Below are positions 8,684 through 16,904 of a stretch of DNA of 64,000 nucleotides, piece by piece. The notes under the pieces were generated by a model. The model saw only the letters and a program-made list of their open reading frames with translations. It was not told the DNA's origin and did not search any database. The position numbers and the translations under genes are program-made. Positions within the stretch are counted from its first letter, which is position 1; each line of letters starts with the position of its first letter. This DNA is from an uncultured Clostridia bacterium (GTDB lineage: Bacteria; Bacillota; Clostridia; UBA1381), in the NCBI GenBank assembly GCA_934462715.1, contig CAKSIJ010000012.1, forward strand, positions 36,768-100,767, in the 5' to 3' direction.

Positions 8684-9274
8684 TTATAATATATTTTTGT
8701 TCTTTAAAATTTCATATAGGCTGCCCAAAGCTCTTGCTCTGTGGCTTATGCTGTTTTTTTCGTCGGAGGTCGCTTCTCCGAAGGTTTTTTGAAGCTCATC
8801 TGAGAAAAACACGGGGTCATATCCGAAGCCGCCGCTGCCGCACGGCTTATCGGTGATTGAACCGAAAACCTTTCCCGATGCGGTGTATTCCGTGCCGTTC
8901 GAATCTATAAAGGCAACGGTGCTTTGAAAGTGAGCCTTTCGGTTTGATTCTCCGTCAAGCGCTTTTAAAAGCTTTGTTATTTTATCATCGTCTGAAGCGC
9001 CGATTCCGGCATAACGTGCCGAATAAAGACCGGGCGCACCGTCGAGTGCGTCAACGCACAGTCCCGAATCGTCCGCAAGCACGGGCTTTGCGCACAGCCC
9101 GAATACCGCTCTTGCTTTTAACAGCGCATTTTCTTCAAATGTATTGCCGGTTTCCATGACCTCTATATCAAAGCCGGCGTCCCTCATAGATATTATTTCA
9201 AGCTCGGAGGAAGAAAATATTTTCTTAATTTCCTTTACCTTTCCCTCGTTTGTTGTGGCTGCAATTATTATCAT
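8684..9274 (-). CDS. rdgB: RdgB/HAM1 non-canonical purine NTP pyrophosphatase
   Basis: Removes ITP, dITP and XTP from the nucleotide pool. The 196 residues begin MIIIAATTNEGKVKEI with the TTNxGK substrate loop, then LADDSGLCVDAL and FGYDPVF, all family signatures, and end with the SHRARAL helix. The ATG at 9274 is preferred over an open extension to 9319 because of GGAG seven nt upstream. First gene of the minus-strand rdgB-to-mazF block. Confidence 0.95.
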   Translation of the reverse strand: MIIIAATTNEGKVKEIKKIFSSSELEIISMRDAGFDIEVMETGNTFEENALLKARAVFGLCAKPVLADDSGLCVDALDGAPGLYSARYAGIGASDDDKITKLLKALDGESNRKAHFQSTVAFIDSNGTEYTASGKVFGSITDKPCGSGGFGYDPVFFSDELQKTFGEATSDEKNSISHRARALGSLYEILKNKNIL

Positions 9275-9350
9275 AATTATCTCCGTTCCGCCGATAAAAA
9301 CCGGCTGTAGATCTGACAAATCCTGAAAACGTTATTGTGCAAGGGCTTAT

Positions 9351-9725
9351 TTAAATAATGCCTTTTGTCTTTAAATATGATTTAAGCTTGTCAAAGGTTT
9401 CGGCACTTATATCGTGTTCAACCTTGCAGCTGTCCTCATAGGCCGTTTTTTCATCAACGCCGAGAGCAATCAGAGCTTTGGCAATCACTTCATGGCGTTC
9501 GTATACGCTTTGAGCGATTTCAAGCCCTTTTGAAGTCAGATTTATATTGCCGTCATGCTCGACAGTGATGTATCCGTCCTCACGGAAGCCCTTCATTGCC
9601 ACCGATACGCTCGGCTTTGTAAAATTAAGCTGATTTGCAACGTCAACGCTTCTTACATAGCCGTTTTTTTTCTTAATCATAAGTATCGCTTCTAGATAGT
9701 TTTCGGCAGATTCCTTTATTATCAT
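9351..9725 (-). CDS. DtxR/MntR-family metal-dependent repressor
   Basis: Metal-sensing transcriptional regulator. The 124 residues contain an N-terminal winged helix (SAENYLEAILMIKKKNG, then FTKPSVSVAMKGFREDGYI) and a dimerisation half with the ligand motif CKVEHDIS. It is short: the SH3-like domain of DtxR is absent, as in MntR. It is divergent from the feo operon, whose promoter region contains three GGTTAG...CTAACC palindromes of the DtxR operator type, so iron-dependent control of feo is likely. Whether Fe or Mn is the ligand cannot be read from the sequence. Confidence 0.88.
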   Translation of the reverse strand: MIIKESAENYLEAILMIKKKNGYVRSVDVANQLNFTKPSVSVAMKGFREDGYITVEHDGNINLTSKGLEIAQSVYERHEVIAKALIALGVDEKTAYEDSCKVEHDISAETFDKLKSYLKTKGII

Positions 9726-9928
9726 ATGGCATACTCCTATCCGTTAAATGCGTGCGGTTCAAACCGATATGCGGCAACCGTCCGATTACATACATTTATT
9801 ATATCATAAACTTTTGCGAATGTCAAATTTCTGCAAAATATAAAACTTTGCAAATGCACAAAAAACAGCAGAAATTTTTGGCTGTAAATATTAAAATTGA
9901 CAAATTCAAAAAAAATTTATATAAACTA

Positions 9929-9957
9929 TTGACAAAAGAGGTTAGTTATGATAAACT
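9929..9957 (+). promoter_or_regulatory. feo operon promoter
   Basis: TTGACA (9929-9934) with a 17-nt spacer to TAAACT (9952-9957). The spacer and -10 are covered by the first operator palindrome, so a bound repressor would block RNA polymerase. Confidence 0.65.
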
Positions 9958-9961
9958 AACC
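9940..9961. promoter_or_regulatory. DtxR-type operator 1
   Basis: Perfect inverted repeat GGTTAGTT (9940-9947) / AACTAACC (9954-9961) with a 6-nt centre. The GGTTAG/CTAACC half-sites match those of the DtxR family consensus TTAGGTTAGCCTAACCTAA. It overlaps the feo -10 element. Confidence 0.75.
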
Positions 9962-9967
9962 GTTGAA

Positions 9968-9984
9968 GGTTAGCAAAGGCTAAC
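9968..9984. promoter_or_regulatory. DtxR-type operator 2
   Basis: GTTAGC / GCTAAC inverted repeat (9969-9984) with a 4-nt centre, just downstream of the predicted start of transcription. Confidence 0.7.
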
Positions 9985-10001
9985 TAAAATTTCAAACTGT
10001 A

Positions 10002-10019
10002 GGTTAGTATGGTCTAACC
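10002..10019. promoter_or_regulatory. DtxR-type operator 3
   Basis: GGTTAG / CTAACC inverted repeat (10002-10019), 6-nt centre, ending 15 nt before the first feoA start and close to its ribosome binding site. Confidence 0.7.
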
Positions 10020-10034
10020 GGAACGGAGGAGAAT

Positions 10035-10247
10035 ATGATGCCGTTGAATTTAGCAAATGTCGGTGAAGTAAACATCATCAAGAAAATCGGCGGAAAACCT
10101 GAGGTAAAAAAGCACCTTGAAAATCTCGGATTTGTGGTCGGTGGTAATGTACAGGTGGTAAACGCTCTGGGAGGCAACGTAATTGTTAACGTTAAGGAAG
10201 CGAGAATTGCTATAAGTCAGGAAATGGCTCAGAAGATTATGATCTGA
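10035..10247 (+). CDS. feoA: FeoA family protein (first copy)
   Basis: Small SH3-like cytosolic partner of the ferrous iron transporter FeoB. The 70 residues read MMPLNLANVGEVNIIKK, then HLENLGFVVGGNVQVV and end IAISQEMAQKIMI, matching the FeoA fold throughout. ATG follows GGAGGAG. First gene of the feo operon and directly downstream of the three operators. Confidence 0.92.
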   Translation: MMPLNLANVGEVNIIKKIGGKPEVKKHLENLGFVVGGNVQVVNALGGNVIVNVKEARIAISQEMAQKIMI

Positions 10248-10556
10248 ATAAAAAGAAATCGTCGATTTCTTTGATCGGATAACCGCAGGGTACGGCTTTG
10301 CGGCTGTCAGTATATTAAATTTAAAAAGAGAGGTAGAAGGTCTGAATAAAATTGCCCATAGCACTACTTTTTGCTCGGAGAAGCGCAGCGGCCGAATAAC
10401 AGTGAATGACAATTCAGTGAATTGTCAGAGCTATTCAGTGATCGAACCGCGGTGAGAAGTACCATCGTACAGCACCTGCTGCAAAGCAGCGCTCTGAACA
10501 ATTTTTTTCAGACTTCAGTTTTGTGTCTTACGGCACGGAAAGGAATGGTTGTAAAG
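10248..10556 (+). other. Structured leader-like gap between the two feoA genes
   Basis: About 300 nt without a supported gene, unusually long within a compact operon. It contains several self-complementary segments: AAAGAAATCG/CGATTTCTTT (10252-10272), TGACAATTCAGTGAATTGTCA (near 10408-10430) and GCTGCaaaGCAGC (near 10478-10491) followed, after about 10 nt, by a T7 run. The last could be a weak attenuator. No known riboswitch was recognised. Confidence 0.4.
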
Positions 10557-10778
10557 ATGAACACATTGAAACAGGCAAAAATTGGAGATACCGTAACTGT
10601 TGTAAAGCTTCACGGCGAGGGTGCGGTAAAGCGCAGAATCATGGATATGGGTATCACAAAGGGCGTAGAGGTTTATATAAGAAAGGTTGCTCCGCTCGGT
10701 GATCCTATCGAAGTAACCGTAAGAGGATATGAGCTTTCTTTGAGAAAGGCTGACGCCGAAATGATTGAAATACAGTAA
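10557..10778 (+). CDS. feoA: FeoA family protein (second copy)
   Basis: The 73 residues read MNTLKQAKIGDTVTVVK, then RIMDMGITKGVEVYIRK and GYELSLRKADAEMI, the classic FeoA pattern. Two further in-frame starts exist upstream (10422, 10545), but the AAAGGA site sits only 1 nt before 10545; it is 13 nt before 10557, the start that gives the normal FeoA length. The sequence around the binding site (cggcac-gaaaggaatgg) is nearly repeated upstream of feoB. Confidence 0.9.
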   Translation: MNTLKQAKIGDTVTVVKLHGEGAVKRRIMDMGITKGVEVYIRKVAPLGDPIEVTVRGYELSLRKADAEMIEIQ

Positions 10779-10899
10779 GCTCATACATATTTGTTATTGC
10801 GCCGGGGAGCACGGCGGAATCAAAAGAGTGATATTTCATTCACAGATTTTGTAAAATAATTTATGCTTTGTGCTTCGGCACAGAAAGGAATGGTAGTAT

Positions 10900-13401
10900 A
10901 TGAATATCAGAATTGCCCTTGCAGGTAATCCTAACTGCGGTAAAACTACATTGTTTAACGCACTGACCGGTTCAAATCAATTTGTAGGCAACTGGCCGGG
11001 CGTTACGGTTGAAAAGAAAGAGGGAAAGCTCAAAAAACATGACGGCGTTGTTATCACCGACTTGCCGGGTATCTACTCACTGTCACCGTACACACTCGAA
11101 GAGGTTGTTGCGAGAAACTATCTTATAGGAGAAAGACCGGACGCAATATTAAATATTATCGACGGTACAAACCTTGAAAGAAACCTTTATCTTACAACAC
11201 AGCTTACAGAGCTTGGTATTCCGGTTGTTATCGCAATCAACATGATGGATATTGTAAGAAAGAACGGCGACAAGATTAACGTTGCGGAGCTTTCAAGAGA
11301 GCTGGGCTGCAAGATAGTTGAAATTTCTGCGCTCAAGGGCGATGGAGTTATGGCTGCTGCTGAGGAAGCAATCAAGGCAGCGGAAAACGGAAAGACAGTT
11401 CCTATGCACACCTTCTCGGGAGTTGTTGAACACGCTATCGCACACATCGAAGAAGCGGCTCTTCATAATCTGCCCGAAGAACAGCAGAGATGGTACGCAA
11501 TCAAGATTTTTGAGCGTGACAGCAAGGCAATGGAGCAGCTGAAAATCGATAAAACAACCATGGAGCATATTGAAGCTGACATTAAAAATGCCGAGGACGA
11601 GCTTGATGATGACGCAGAAAGTATCATCACAAACGAAAGATATATCTATATAGCACAGCTGATAAAGGGCTGTTACAAAAAGAAAAATACAGGCGGACTT
11701 TCTACCTCCGACAAAATAGACAAAATCGTGACTAACCGTTGGCTCGGCTTGCCGATATTTGCGGTTATAATGTATCTTGTATATTATATCTCAATGGTTA
11801 CTGTAGGTTCTGCCGCAACCGACTGGGCAAATGACGGATTGTTCGGCGATGGCTGGCACTTATTCGGAATCGGATCGGCACAGTATGAAGAAGTATCCGA
11901 GGAATTCGGCAAAGCGTCCGATATAATCAACGGATATATCGAATTTGCCGCTGACGAGGGTGTTGACACCGAAGCGGTTGCTGAAGCTATAGACGCCGAA
12001 AGCGAAAACTTTGATTCTTCATCTGCAAAAGCGGCTCTGAATGATTTTGCACAAAGCGCAAAGGACATCAAAGAAATTACTTACACGGTAGTAGATGAAG
12101 AAACAATGGCTGATGAAGAAGAAACGGCAAAATATAACGATTTGCTTGAAGCTATAGATGTATATGACAAGTATGACTGCGAAGAACCTGATCCTGCCGA
12201 TTACGGCGTATGGGTACCCGGTATTCCGGTTTTGATTGAAAATGGTCTTAACGCAGTAAATTGTGCAGAGTGGCTGTCGGGACTTATTCTTGACGGTATC
12301 GTAGCCGGCGTCGGAGCTGTACTCGGATTCGTTCCTCAAATGCTCGTATTGTTCCTCCTGCTCGCATTCCTTGAAGCTTGCGGTTATATGTCAAGAATAG
12401 CGTTCGTATTGGACAGAGTATTCAGAAAGTTCGGACTTTCGGGTAAGTCATTCATTCCTATGCTGATAGGTACGGGCTGCGGTGTTCCGGGTATCATGGC
12501 TTCGAGAACAATTGAAAATGACAGAGACCGTAAGATGACGATAATGACAACAACTTTTATCCCCTGCGGTGCTAAGGTTCCGTTTATAGCAATGATCGCA
12601 GGTGCGATTTTCGCAGGTAACGCATGGGTTGCAACCTCTGCTTACTTTATTGGTATGGCTGCAATAATTATATCGGGTATTATGCTTAAAAAGACAAAAA
12701 TGTTTGCAGGCGACCCCGCACCGTTTGTTATGGAATTGCCGGCATATCATATGCCTACACTTTTGAACGTGCTCAGAAGTATGTGGGAGCGCGGCTGGTC
12801 ATTCATTAAAAAAGCCGGAACAATCATTCTTCTTTCAACAATATTCGTTTGGTTCACAACCTACTTCGGATTTGTTGACGGACACTTCGGTATGCTTACC
12901 GAGGATCAGATTGACTCAAGTATTCTTGCGCTAATCGGTAATGCGATAGCTTGGATATTCAAACCTCTCGGCTGGGGTAACTGGCAGGCAACCGTTGCTT
13001 CAATCACGGGTCTTGTTGCTAAAGAAAATATCGTTGGTACAATGGGTATTCTCTATGGCGGTGAGGGTACGGTTTACGGAAACCTTGCACAGCACTTCAC
13101 AGGTATCACGGCATACTCGTTCCTGGTATTCAACCTCCTCTGCGCTCCTTGCTTCGCAGCAATCGGCGCTATGAAGCGTGAAATGAACAATGCTAAATGG
13201 ACATGGTTCGCAATCGGCTATCAGTGCGGTCTTGCCTATGCTGTTGCATTGTGTATCAACCAAATCGGCGGACTGTTCACCGGTAATTTAAACATTGTAG
13301 GCATTATAGCTGCTGTTGCCGTAATCGCATTTATGGTATATATGCTGTTCAAGCCTTACAAGGAAGCCAACACATTAAATGCAAATGTAAACTTGAAATG
13401 A
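10900..13401 (+). CDS. feoB: Ferrous iron transporter FeoB
   Basis: Inner-membrane Fe(II) transporter. The N-terminal G domain has GNPNCGKT (residues 9-16), DLPG (54-57), NMMD (114-117) and SALKGDG. The membrane part has the two Gate regions (around GTGCGVPGIMASR, and the second after residue 660) and the FeoB_C region. At 833 residues it is longer than usual because of an acidic, Glu/Asp-rich segment of about 110 residues (about 325-435), between the first membrane helix and the first Gate, in a place normally occupied by a short loop. Third gene of the operon; ATG 10 nt after AAAGGA. Confidence 0.96.
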   Translation: MNIRIALAGNPNCGKTTLFNALTGSNQFVGNWPGVTVEKKEGKLKKHDGVVITDLPGIYSLSPYTLEEVVARNYLIGERPDAILNIIDGTNLERNLYLTTQLTELGIPVVIAINMMDIVRKNGDKINVAELSRELGCKIVEISALKGDGVMAAAEEAIKAAENGKTVPMHTFSGVVEHAIAHIEEAALHNLPEEQQRWYAIKIFERDSKAMEQLKIDKTTMEHIEADIKNAEDELDDDAESIITNERYIYIAQLIKGCYKKKNTGGLSTSDKIDKIVTNRWLGLPIFAVIMYLVYYISMVTVGSAATDWANDGLFGDGWHLFGIGSAQYEEVSEEFGKASDIINGYIEFAADEGVDTEAVAEAIDAESENFDSSSAKAALNDFAQSAKDIKEITYTVVDEETMADEEETAKYNDLLEAIDVYDKYDCEEPDPADYGVWVPGIPVLIENGLNAVNCAEWLSGLILDGIVAGVGAVLGFVPQMLVLFLLLAFLEACGYMSRIAFVLDRVFRKFGLSGKSFIPMLIGTGCGVPGIMASRTIENDRDRKMTIMTTTFIPCGAKVPFIAMIAGAIFAGNAWVATSAYFIGMAAIIISGIMLKKTKMFAGDPAPFVMELPAYHMPTLLNVLRSMWERGWSFIKKAGTIILLSTIFVWFTTYFGFVDGHFGMLTEDQIDSSILALIGNAIAWIFKPLGWGNWQATVASITGLVAKENIVGTMGILYGGEGTVYGNLAQHFTGITAYSFLVFNLLCAPCFAAIGAMKREMNNAKWTWFAIGYQCGLAYAVALCINQIGGLFTGNLNIVGIIAAVAVIAFMVYMLFKPYKEANTLNANVNLK

Positions 13402-13473
13402 TTAAGACAATTTAACGGAAGCTGTATAAAATAATGCGGCTTCCGCATATGAATTCGGATAGGAGGAATTTAT

Positions 13474-13665
13474 ATGAGCTGGTTATCTGAAAACATCGGA
13501 ACAATATTGGTATTGCTTGTGCTTGCAGCGGTGGTAACGATGATTGTCAGGCATATGAGAAAGGATAAATCACAGGGAAAGTCCTCCTGCGGCGGTAACT
13601 GCACACACTGCGCACTGCACGGAAGCTGTCATTCGGCTGACGGTGAAAAGGCAGGCAGAAAATGA
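13474..13665 (+). CDS. FeoB-associated Cys-rich membrane protein
   Basis: The 63 residues have one N-terminal membrane helix (about 8-26), a basic stretch, and a cysteine cluster CGGNCTHCALHGSCH. This is the FeoB-associated Cys-rich family that follows feoB in many Firmicutes. Role in iron transport is presumed but not proven for the family. It starts after GGAGGAA and overlaps the next small gene by four bases (ATGA). Confidence 0.88.
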   Translation: MSWLSENIGTILVLLVLAAVVTMIVRHMRKDKSQGKSSCGGNCTHCALHGSCHSADGEKAGRK

Positions 13666-13805
13666 ATGATATTGTAATAAAATCTATTGCGTGCGGTCTG
13701 CCGGCAATGATGATAAGCGCAGTTATAGCCGGTATATTTTCTCTGATTAAAAAGAAATGTATTGATTATCTGAAAAGAATTAACAGACAAAAAAAGAAAA
13801 ATTGA
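13662..13805 (+). CDS. Tiny membrane protein at the end of the feo operon
   Basis: The 47 residues begin MNDIVIKSIACGLPAMMISA and have one predicted membrane helix, then a lysine/arginine-rich tail. The ATG overlaps the stop of the Cys-rich protein gene (ATGA), a typical sign of translational coupling, and a terminator follows after about 20 nt. No family recognised. The overlap, the helix and the basic tail make it more than a chance frame, but no homology can be claimed. Confidence 0.6.
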   Translation: MNDIVIKSIACGLPAMMISAVIAGIFSLIKKKCIDYLKRINRQKKKN

Positions 13806-13824
13806 TTATAAAAATCCCTTTTTA

Positions 13825-13869
13825 AATACGGCAAAAGCACTGAGATTCAGGCTTTTGCCGTATTTTTTG
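13825..13869 (+). terminator. Terminator of the feo operon
   Basis: 14-bp perfect stem AATACGGCAAAAGC / GCTTTTGCCGTATT followed by a T run. Confidence 0.9.
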
Positions 13870-13937
13870 GGTAATTTCAAAACTGCGGTTTTACCGCTGT
13901 CAGATACTTTTTAAAAGACGTTTATAGCTTTAAAACG

Positions 13938-15215
13938 TTATATTTCAACAGCCGCTCCGTTATCCTTAAGCGTTTTTCTCAGAAGCGTAATATCAATATC
14001 ACTGACATTTTTGCCGGATTTAAAAGCAATTGCTGCAGCCGTTCCGGCGGCTTCTCCTACGGTGCAGACTATCGGCATTATTCTCATCGAAGCCTGTGCT
14101 TCATGATCAACGCTTATACATCTGCCGGCTACAAGAAGATTTTCGGAATTTTTCGGAATAAGGGAACGGTATGGGATGGTGTAGTATTCTCCGGTTTTAA
14201 AGAAGTAATAACTTGTTCCGGTGCCATCCGGACTGTGAATATCTATACCATAATTACCGAGCGCAATTGCATCGTCAAAGATTTTGCAGCTTTTCATGAT
14301 TTCTCCGGTAAGTGTATATTCACCAACAATCATGCGGCTTTCTCTTATTCCTATTTCGGGAGCTGTCATAATCAATTTGCAGTTTTCAAATCCTGGTATA
14401 TTGCGTTTTAGCATCAGATAAATTTCCATAACCTGTTTGCGTGCAATTATTTCGGCTTTTGTAAGATCGAACGGTTCGGTTGGGTTCAGCTTTACAATTC
14501 TTGTTGTGTTAAAATGCAGAACTCCATCGGTCAGCGTTGGGAAGATAAGGACGTTTTCACGCGGGTTTGTGATCTTGCCGTCTTTTTGCAGTTTCTTATA
14601 AAGTTCGTTTATTTGATCACGCGGTATGTTTTTGCATACATCGTTATCAACGTTTGCAATTCTGAAGCATAATGTCATCGGCTGACAAAGATTGTCGCTG
14701 TCCCTGCCAAGCCTAAACGGATAACCGCACATATACGCAAGATTTGCGTCACCCGTTGCGTCAATAAAATAGTCTGCTTCAATATCAAAGCAACCCGAGG
14801 TGCTTGAGCATTTTACCGATTTTACACGACCGTTCTCCATTTCTGCACCGATTATGTAGCTGTGATATAAAAGCGTAACTCCGGCTTCCTCCGCCATTCG
14901 GTTAAAGATGACTTTCATGTATTCTTCATTAAAAAGAAACAGGGACTTTTCAGTTATTTCCACACCATCTATATCGGAATACATTTTCTTGAAATTATCG
15001 GTGATTTCTTCGAATATTCCACGGCTCAACAGTACCGCTTCGCCGTTGATGTCCGCAACATACGGCATGAACGGCTGAACCAGACAATTGCTTGCCGCAC
15101 CTCCCATGCAGTTGCCCTTTTCAATCAATATTACCTTTAAACCCTCTCTTGCGGCGGAAATTGCCGCCGCAAAACCGGAGAAACCGCCTCCGATAACGGC
15201 TGTATCAAATTTCAT
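13938..15215 (-). CDS. FAD-dependent oxidoreductase (FAD_oxidored family)
   Basis: The 425 residues start with a Rossmann FAD-binding motif, VIGGGFSGFAAAISAA, followed by the acidic end of strand 2 (LIEKGNCMGG). Near residue 150 is DYFIDATGDANLAYMCG, and the C-terminus has NLLVAGRCISVDHEAQASMR and PIVCTVGEAAGTAAA, the second flavin-contact region of the family. Substrate unknown; relatives are often found next to carbohydrate genes. It is divergent from an AraC regulator with a PocR sensor domain, which may control it. Confidence 0.85.
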   Translation of the reverse strand: MKFDTAVIGGGFSGFAAAISAAREGLKVILIEKGNCMGGAASNCLVQPFMPYVADINGEAVLLSRGIFEEITDNFKKMYSDIDGVEITEKSLFLFNEEYMKVIFNRMAEEAGVTLLYHSYIIGAEMENGRVKSVKCSSTSGCFDIEADYFIDATGDANLAYMCGYPFRLGRDSDNLCQPMTLCFRIANVDNDVCKNIPRDQINELYKKLQKDGKITNPRENVLIFPTLTDGVLHFNTTRIVKLNPTEPFDLTKAEIIARKQVMEIYLMLKRNIPGFENCKLIMTAPEIGIRESRMIVGEYTLTGEIMKSCKIFDDAIALGNYGIDIHSPDGTGTSYYFFKTGEYYTIPYRSLIPKNSENLLVAGRCISVDHEAQASMRIMPIVCTVGEAAGTAAAIAFKSGKNVSDIDITLLRKTLKDNGAAVEI

Positions 15216-15323
15216 AATTCATCAACCTTTCTATTTGATATTTAATTTAACGAACTAACCTATGTTCAAGAAGCATTATATACCTTGAAGTACAAAGTTT
15301 CTATAAAAAATGATACCATTTTA

Positions 15324-15352
15324 TTGCAAAAAAGATATAAATGTGGTATAAT
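15324..15352 (+). promoter_or_regulatory. Promoter of the AraC/PocR regulator
   Basis: TTGCAA and TATAAT (15347-15352) with a 17-nt spacer, 45 nt upstream of the start codon. A separate TATAAT on the minus strand (15275-15280) may serve the FAD oxidoreductase but has a poor -35. Confidence 0.6.
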
Positions 15353-15397
15353 TAAAAGCAAAAACAATACTTTATTGAAACGAAGGCGGTTTTTGTG

Positions 15398-16294
15398 ATG
15401 ACTTCTTTGAATCAGCTGGTAAAAATAATTGAAAGTGCCGAAAATATTCATATATCGTTATGTGATGTGTCGGGAATAACGAATAATGAAATTTTTTCAC
15501 TCCCGACCGAACATCTTATTCATTCAATGAAATTTTGCGATTTAGCTAAGGCAACAAGCAAGGGGTTTGAGCTTTGCATGAGGTGTAAGGGAGCCTGCAA
15601 TAAAATGTCTGTAAGAAAAAAACAACCGTTTGCCGGCTGCTGTTCGTTCGGACAATATGAAATTGTATACCCTGTGTGCGCAGGAGAAAATGTAATTTGT
15701 ATAATTTATATCGGCAATCTTGTACGGGACATGAGCGAGTCGGTGAACAGGCTTCATGCGGCGGTGAAAAAAACGGGCGGAAGCTTTGATGAAATGTCAC
15801 AGATGCTTTTAAATATGCACGGAACAGACGGCAATATAAAATACTTTGAACTTGCAGAGCTTATATCGGAATACATTTTATATCATTTTGATAAAATAAA
15901 AAAACAGCAGGGCAAACAGATGAACTGGTCGGTTAAGATTGCAGTGGAATATGCGAAAAAGGATTTCGCCATGCCGATTACACTTAAGGACATAGCAAAA
16001 GCCTGTTTTATTAACGAAAAGTATCTCGGCAGAATTTTTATTAAGGAAACAGGTCAGACTTTTCGTGAGTATCTGACCCAAAGAAGGCTTGAAAGGGCAC
16101 AATCCTTGTTGGAACATACAGATGAAGACATAATCAAAATATCCTTGGACTGCGGTTTCACATCACATTCATATTTTACAAACGTATTTAAAAAGCAATT
16201 CAATATGACCCCGAAAGAATACAGGTCAAAATACTCAAGAATATCTTTACTGACTCATGATTTTGACAGCTGTTCCGAGAAAAATGCAAAATAA
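15398..16294 (+). CDS. AraC-family regulator with PocR sensor domain
   Basis: The 298 residues have an N-terminal PocR-type ligand domain (about 5-170) with the cysteine pattern CMRCKGACNKM, then FAGCCSFGQYEIVYPV, and a C-terminal two-helix AraC DNA-binding domain (about 195-290: LKDIAKACFINEKYLGRIF, and CGFTSHSYFTNVFKKQF). The Cys-rich PocR pocket may bind a metal or a small ligand. An in-frame GTG three bases upstream (15395) is also possible. Divergent from the FAD oxidoreductase. A related but cysteine-poor paralogue lies at 43317. Confidence 0.88.
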   Translation: MTSLNQLVKIIESAENIHISLCDVSGITNNEIFSLPTEHLIHSMKFCDLAKATSKGFELCMRCKGACNKMSVRKKQPFAGCCSFGQYEIVYPVCAGENVICIIYIGNLVRDMSESVNRLHAAVKKTGGSFDEMSQMLLNMHGTDGNIKYFELAELISEYILYHFDKIKKQQGKQMNWSVKIAVEYAKKDFAMPITLKDIAKACFINEKYLGRIFIKETGQTFREYLTQRRLERAQSLLEHTDEDIIKISLDCGFTSHSYFTNVFKKQFNMTPKEYRSKYSRISLLTHDFDSCSEKNAK

Positions 16295-16339
16295 CCAAAA
16301 ATAATCTAAATTGCTTGTACAGTTTGTTTACTTGCTATA

Positions 16340-16368
16340 TTGACAATATGCGGAAATTATGATAATAT
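16340..16368 (+). promoter_or_regulatory. Promoter of the ACT-hom-thrB-lysC group
   Basis: TTGACA (16340-16345), 17-nt spacer, TAATAT (16363-16368), 56 nt before the ACT protein start. Confidence 0.65.
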
Positions 16369-16424
16369 ATCAGATAAATGATACAGCTGTTTTTCTGTGA
16401 CAAACTATTCAGCGGAGGTTCCCG

Positions 16425-16862
16425 ATGAGCACATCGTATATATTAATTGATTACAATATGGCTCCCGATGTCTTTAAAAAGGTTATAGAGGTAAAGAAAA
16501 TGCTTGCTTCGGGTAAGCTTAAATCGGTCGGCAAGGCGCTCGACAGTGTGGGCTTGAGCCGCACCGCATTTTATAAATACAAAAACCATGTTTTTTCCTC
16601 GGCGGACGAAAGAGATGATAATATCGCAACTCTTGCTTTTACCCTTGAGGACGTCACCGGGGTTTTATCCGAAATACTTTTGTGCCTTGCAAATAACAAA
16701 ATAAGCGTTTTGACAATCAATCAGAATATTCCCGTCAACGGAATTGCAAACGTGACGATTTCGTTAAGACTGAACAAGGAAAGCGTGGCATTTGAAAAGG
16801 TTGAAGCTGAGCTGAAACAGATAAACGGAGTAAATAAAATTCATCTTTTGGCTATGAATTAA
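16425..16862 (+). CDS. ACT-domain protein, UPF0735/PheB type
   Basis: The 145 residues have an N-terminal helix-turn-helix-like part (GLSRTAFYKYKNHVF) and a C-terminal ACT domain (about 70-145) starting TLEDVTGVLSEILLCLANN. The family has been called PheB (UPF0735); its role is unproven, likely amino-acid sensing. It sits 42 nt upstream of hom, and the Hom protein here seems to lack its own ACT domain, so this protein may supply regulation in trans. Confidence 0.88.
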   Translation: MSTSYILIDYNMAPDVFKKVIEVKKMLASGKLKSVGKALDSVGLSRTAFYKYKNHVFSSADERDDNIATLAFTLEDVTGVLSEILLCLANNKISVLTINQNIPVNGIANVTISLRLNKESVAFEKVEAELKQINGVNKIHLLAMN

Positions 16863-16904
16863 ATAAAAAACGGCATATAGCTGTGGTATATAAGGAGGAA
16901 AAAT

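Noticed and set aside
9752..9973. Frame across the feo promoter
   Set aside because: Lies over the promoter and operators; low complexity, no binding site.
10248..10556. NiCo/czcD-type riboswitch before the second feoA
   Set aside because: Conserved core segments of that class were not found.
16295..16424. T-box leader before the threonine genes
   Set aside because: No T-box sequence (consensus AGGGTGGNACCGCG) and the gap is too short.
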